Shown: positions 62,897 to 64,000 of the stretch, in pieces
How the letters are laid out: every line of letters begins with the position of its first letter
Position numbering within the stretch: the stretch's first letter is position 1
Position numbers and translations under genes: made by a program
The notes under the pieces: model-generated
What the model was told of the DNA's origin: nothing
What the model saw: the letters and a program-made list of their open reading frames with translations, nothing else
The model's database searches: none
From: Streptomyces sp. CB02058
GTDB lineage: Bacteria; Actinomycetota; Actinomycetes; Streptomycetales; Streptomycetaceae
Assembly: GCF_001905505.1 (NCBI RefSeq)
Contig: NZ_LIPG01000006.1
Coordinates: 248,001 to 312,000, forward strand
Reading direction: 5' to 3'
DNA: 64,000 nt

Positions 62897-62967
62897 CAAA
62901 ATGTGGCCATGGGTGAGAGTTGTCCGAAAAGCGTGGCACTGTCTTGAACCCAATGGCACAGCAAAAG

Positions 62968-63014
62968 GGGAGCTCCGTGGCCTTGCCGGCAAGCATCCGG
63001 CCGCGGACTCCCCT
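62968..63014 (+). promoter_or_regulatory. stable leader hairpin before the small membrane protein gene
   Basis: GGGGAG (62968-62973) pairs with CTCCCC (63009-63014); inside, CCGTGGCC (62976-62983) pairs with GGCCGCGG (63000-63007) with one wobble; the loop contains the palindrome CTTGCCGGCAAG. It ends 44 bp before the ATG at 63059. No known riboswitch class was recognised. Confidence 0.45.
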
Positions 63015-63058
63015 GAGCGAAGCAACCCCTGATGAGGTCAGGAAAGGAAGCTCCAGCC

Positions 63059-63229
63059 ATGCAGTTTAGCGGCTTACCCCAGGACGGACACCCCGCAGGC
63101 ACGAAACGGAAGGTGCGCACCAGGACACGGTGGGTGCGCATGGCGGGTGTCCACGCACTCCGCGGCGCCGCCTCGGCGTTCGGTGCGGGGGCCGTGTCCC
63201 TGGTCCTCTGGTGGATCCAGAGCCGGTGA
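63059..63229 (+). CDS. small membrane protein with a TTA codon
   Basis: A 56-aa protein: a basic N-terminal half (KRKVRTRTRWVR) and one C-terminal membrane helix (about residues 32-53, GAASAFGAGAVSLVLWW). ATG 63059 is preceded by GGAAAGGAAG at good spacing. Codon 6 is TTA (63074-63076). Function unknown. It follows a hairpin-containing leader, is divergent from the DUF397 gene, and has terminator hairpins just downstream, so it forms its own unit. Confidence 0.7.
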   Translation: MQFSGLPQDGHPAGTKRKVRTRTRWVRMAGVHALRGAASAFGAGAVSLVLWWIQSR

Positions 63230-63243
63230 TCCGAGCACCCGTC

Positions 63244-63332
63244 GCCGCTGCCGTCCCGCATCCGCGTGGCGGCAGCGGCCCCGGACGTGAGCGGCGCGCC
63301 GGGTGCCGGGCCGGGCTCCCGGCCCGGCACCC
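63244..63332. terminator. two terminator hairpins between the small gene and the dehydrogenase
   Basis: GCCGCTGCCG / CGGCAGCGGC (63244-63253 / 63270-63279, 10 bp) and a 14-bp stem 63301-63314 / 63319-63332. They separate the convergent small membrane protein and 3-hydroxyacyl-CoA dehydrogenase genes. Confidence 0.75.
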
Positions 63333-63344
63333 ACGGACGGCCCG

Positions 63345-64000
63345 TCAGTCGTACGGGTAGAAGCCCGAGCCCGTCTTGCGGCCGAGGCGGCCCGCGTCGA
63401 CCATGCGCTGGAGCAGCGGGGGAGCGGCGTACAGGGGCTCCTTGTACTCGGCGTACATCGAGTCGGCGACCGAGGCCACGGTGTCCAGGCCGATCAGGTC
63501 GGCGAGCTTCAGCGGGCCCATCGGATGGGCGCAGCCCATCTCCATGCCGTTGTCGATGTCCTCGCGGCTGGCGATGCCCGACTCGAACATCCGGATCGCC
63601 GAGAGGAGGTACGGGATCAGCAGGGCGTTGACGACGAAGCCGGACCGGTCCTGGGCGCGGATCGCGTGCTTGTCGAGCACGTCGTGCACGACGGCTTCGG
63701 CACGCTTTATGGTCTCGTCGGACGTCGTCAGCGCGGGAATCAGTTCGACGAGCCGCTGCACCGGGGCCGGGTTGAAGAAGTGGATGCCGATGACCTGGTC
63801 CGGCCGGGAGGTCGCCACGGCGAGCTTCACCAGCGGGATGGACGAGGTGTTCGAGGCGAGGATCGCGTCCGGCCGGGTCACCACCTGGTCGAGCACCTGG
63901 AAGATCTCGGTCTTGACCTGCTCGTTCTCCACGACGGCCTCGATCACGAGATCGCGGTCGGCGAACTCCCCGAGGTCGGTGGTGAAGCTGAGGCGCGCGA
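63345..64000 (-). CDS. 3-hydroxybutyryl-CoA dehydrogenase, C-terminal part
   Basis: The visible 218 codons run to the window edge, so the N-terminal NAD+-binding start is missing. The remaining part has LVIEAVVENEQVK, the SNTSSIPL segment (substrate/catalytic Ser), the catalytic His motif IGIHFFNPAPVQRLVEL, and the C-terminal domain with RSGFVVNALLIPYL and HPMGPLKLADLIGLD. This is the FadB2/Hbd type that oxidises (S)-3-hydroxybutyryl-CoA in beta-oxidation or polyhydroxybutyrate-related metabolism. The protein ends GRKTGSGFYPYD, typical of the family. Confidence 0.93.
   Translation of the reverse strand, partial: ARLSFTTDLGEFADRDLVIEAVVENEQVKTEIFQVLDQVVTRPDAILASNTSSIPLVKLAVATSRPDQVIGIHFFNPAPVQRLVELIPALTTSDETIKRAEAVVHDVLDKHAIRAQDRSGFVVNALLIPYLLSAIRMFESGIASREDIDNGMEMGCAHPMGPLKLADLIGLDTVASVADSMYAEYKEPLYAAPPLLQRMVDAGRLGRKTGSGFYPYD

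Noticed and set aside
62518..62916. Plus-strand open frame of 132 codons across the DUF397 region
   Set aside because: The minus strand holds a clear DUF397 protein; the plus-strand translation has no motif.
62960..63058. yybP-ykoY manganese or other known riboswitch before the small membrane gene
   Set aside because: AAAAGGGGAG looks similar at first, but the following conserved bases and second helix of that class are absent; only an unassigned hairpin is claimed.

Overview
The window is high-GC actinobacterial chromosome, almost certainly from a Streptomyces species. Evidence is the extreme G/C at third codon positions, many GTG starts, 4-bp ATGA/GTGA stop-start overlaps, rare TTA codons, and gene order (tatC, diacylglycerol kinase, Ski2-like helicase ... 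betaine transporter ... glnA4 ... infC-rpmI-rplT-spoU-kinase-pheS-pheT) that, from memory, matches the SCO1631-SCO1593 part of S. coelicolor. No rRNA, tRNA, insertion sequence, prophage or CRISPR array was found. Both ends cut genes: the 3' end of tatC on the left and a 3-hydroxyacyl-CoA dehydrogenase on the right.

Layout. 1-4.3 kb: tatC end, lipid kinase, helicase. 4.3-17.6 kb: an ECF sigma factor system of the mycobacterial SigK/RskA type. It comprises an operon for lipid modification (FAD oxidoreductase, DUF1365, two cyclopropane-synthase-like methyltransferases, DUF1295), the convergent sigK-rskA pair, and a divergent operon with a membrane molybdopterin oxidoreductase and a fasciclin lipoprotein. 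Three copies of one promoter motif, CCAATCC-N16-CGAAT, sit before exactly these three units. Behind sigK lie two membrane-protein genes, the first with a TTA codon, divergent from a MerR regulator across a palindromic operator. 17.7-26.5 kb: siderophore-interacting protein with an iron box, 5'-3' exonuclease, a betaine-type ABC transporter whose permease carries two fused binding domains, an XRE-cupin regulator, a TDT-family transporter and a LysR regulator.

26.8-38.7 kb: a secreted DNRLRE/LamG protein of 1435 aa, then a 2321-aa RHS/YD-repeat protein ending in a HINT domain and a short C-terminal domain, then an overlapping small gene that is probably its immunity protein. 38.8-44.0 kb: a gamma-glutamylation catabolic set (C26 hydrolase, GntR regulator, GlnA4-like synthetase, aldehyde dehydrogenase, SDR), probably for ethanolamine or a related amine, with a shared bipartite motif at two promoters. 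44-50.9 kb: a 34-bp tandem repeat, DUF2510 protein, PLP amino-acid enzyme, a membrane protein with a mycosin-type protease, a serine hydrolase, SseB and DUF1844 proteins.

51-58.8 kb: infC-rpmI-rplT (infC appears to start at ATC behind a structured leader), SpoU methylase, an orphan PAS kinase and pheST. 59-63.3 kb: a developmental-looking accessory stretch with an NsdA-like TPR regulator, a NUDIX hydrolase, a WhiJ-like XRE/DUF5753 regulator, a BldB-like DUF397 protein on the opposite strand, and a 56-aa membrane protein. Three of these genes carry the rare TTA codon at codon 6, predicting dependence on the bldA leucyl-tRNA.
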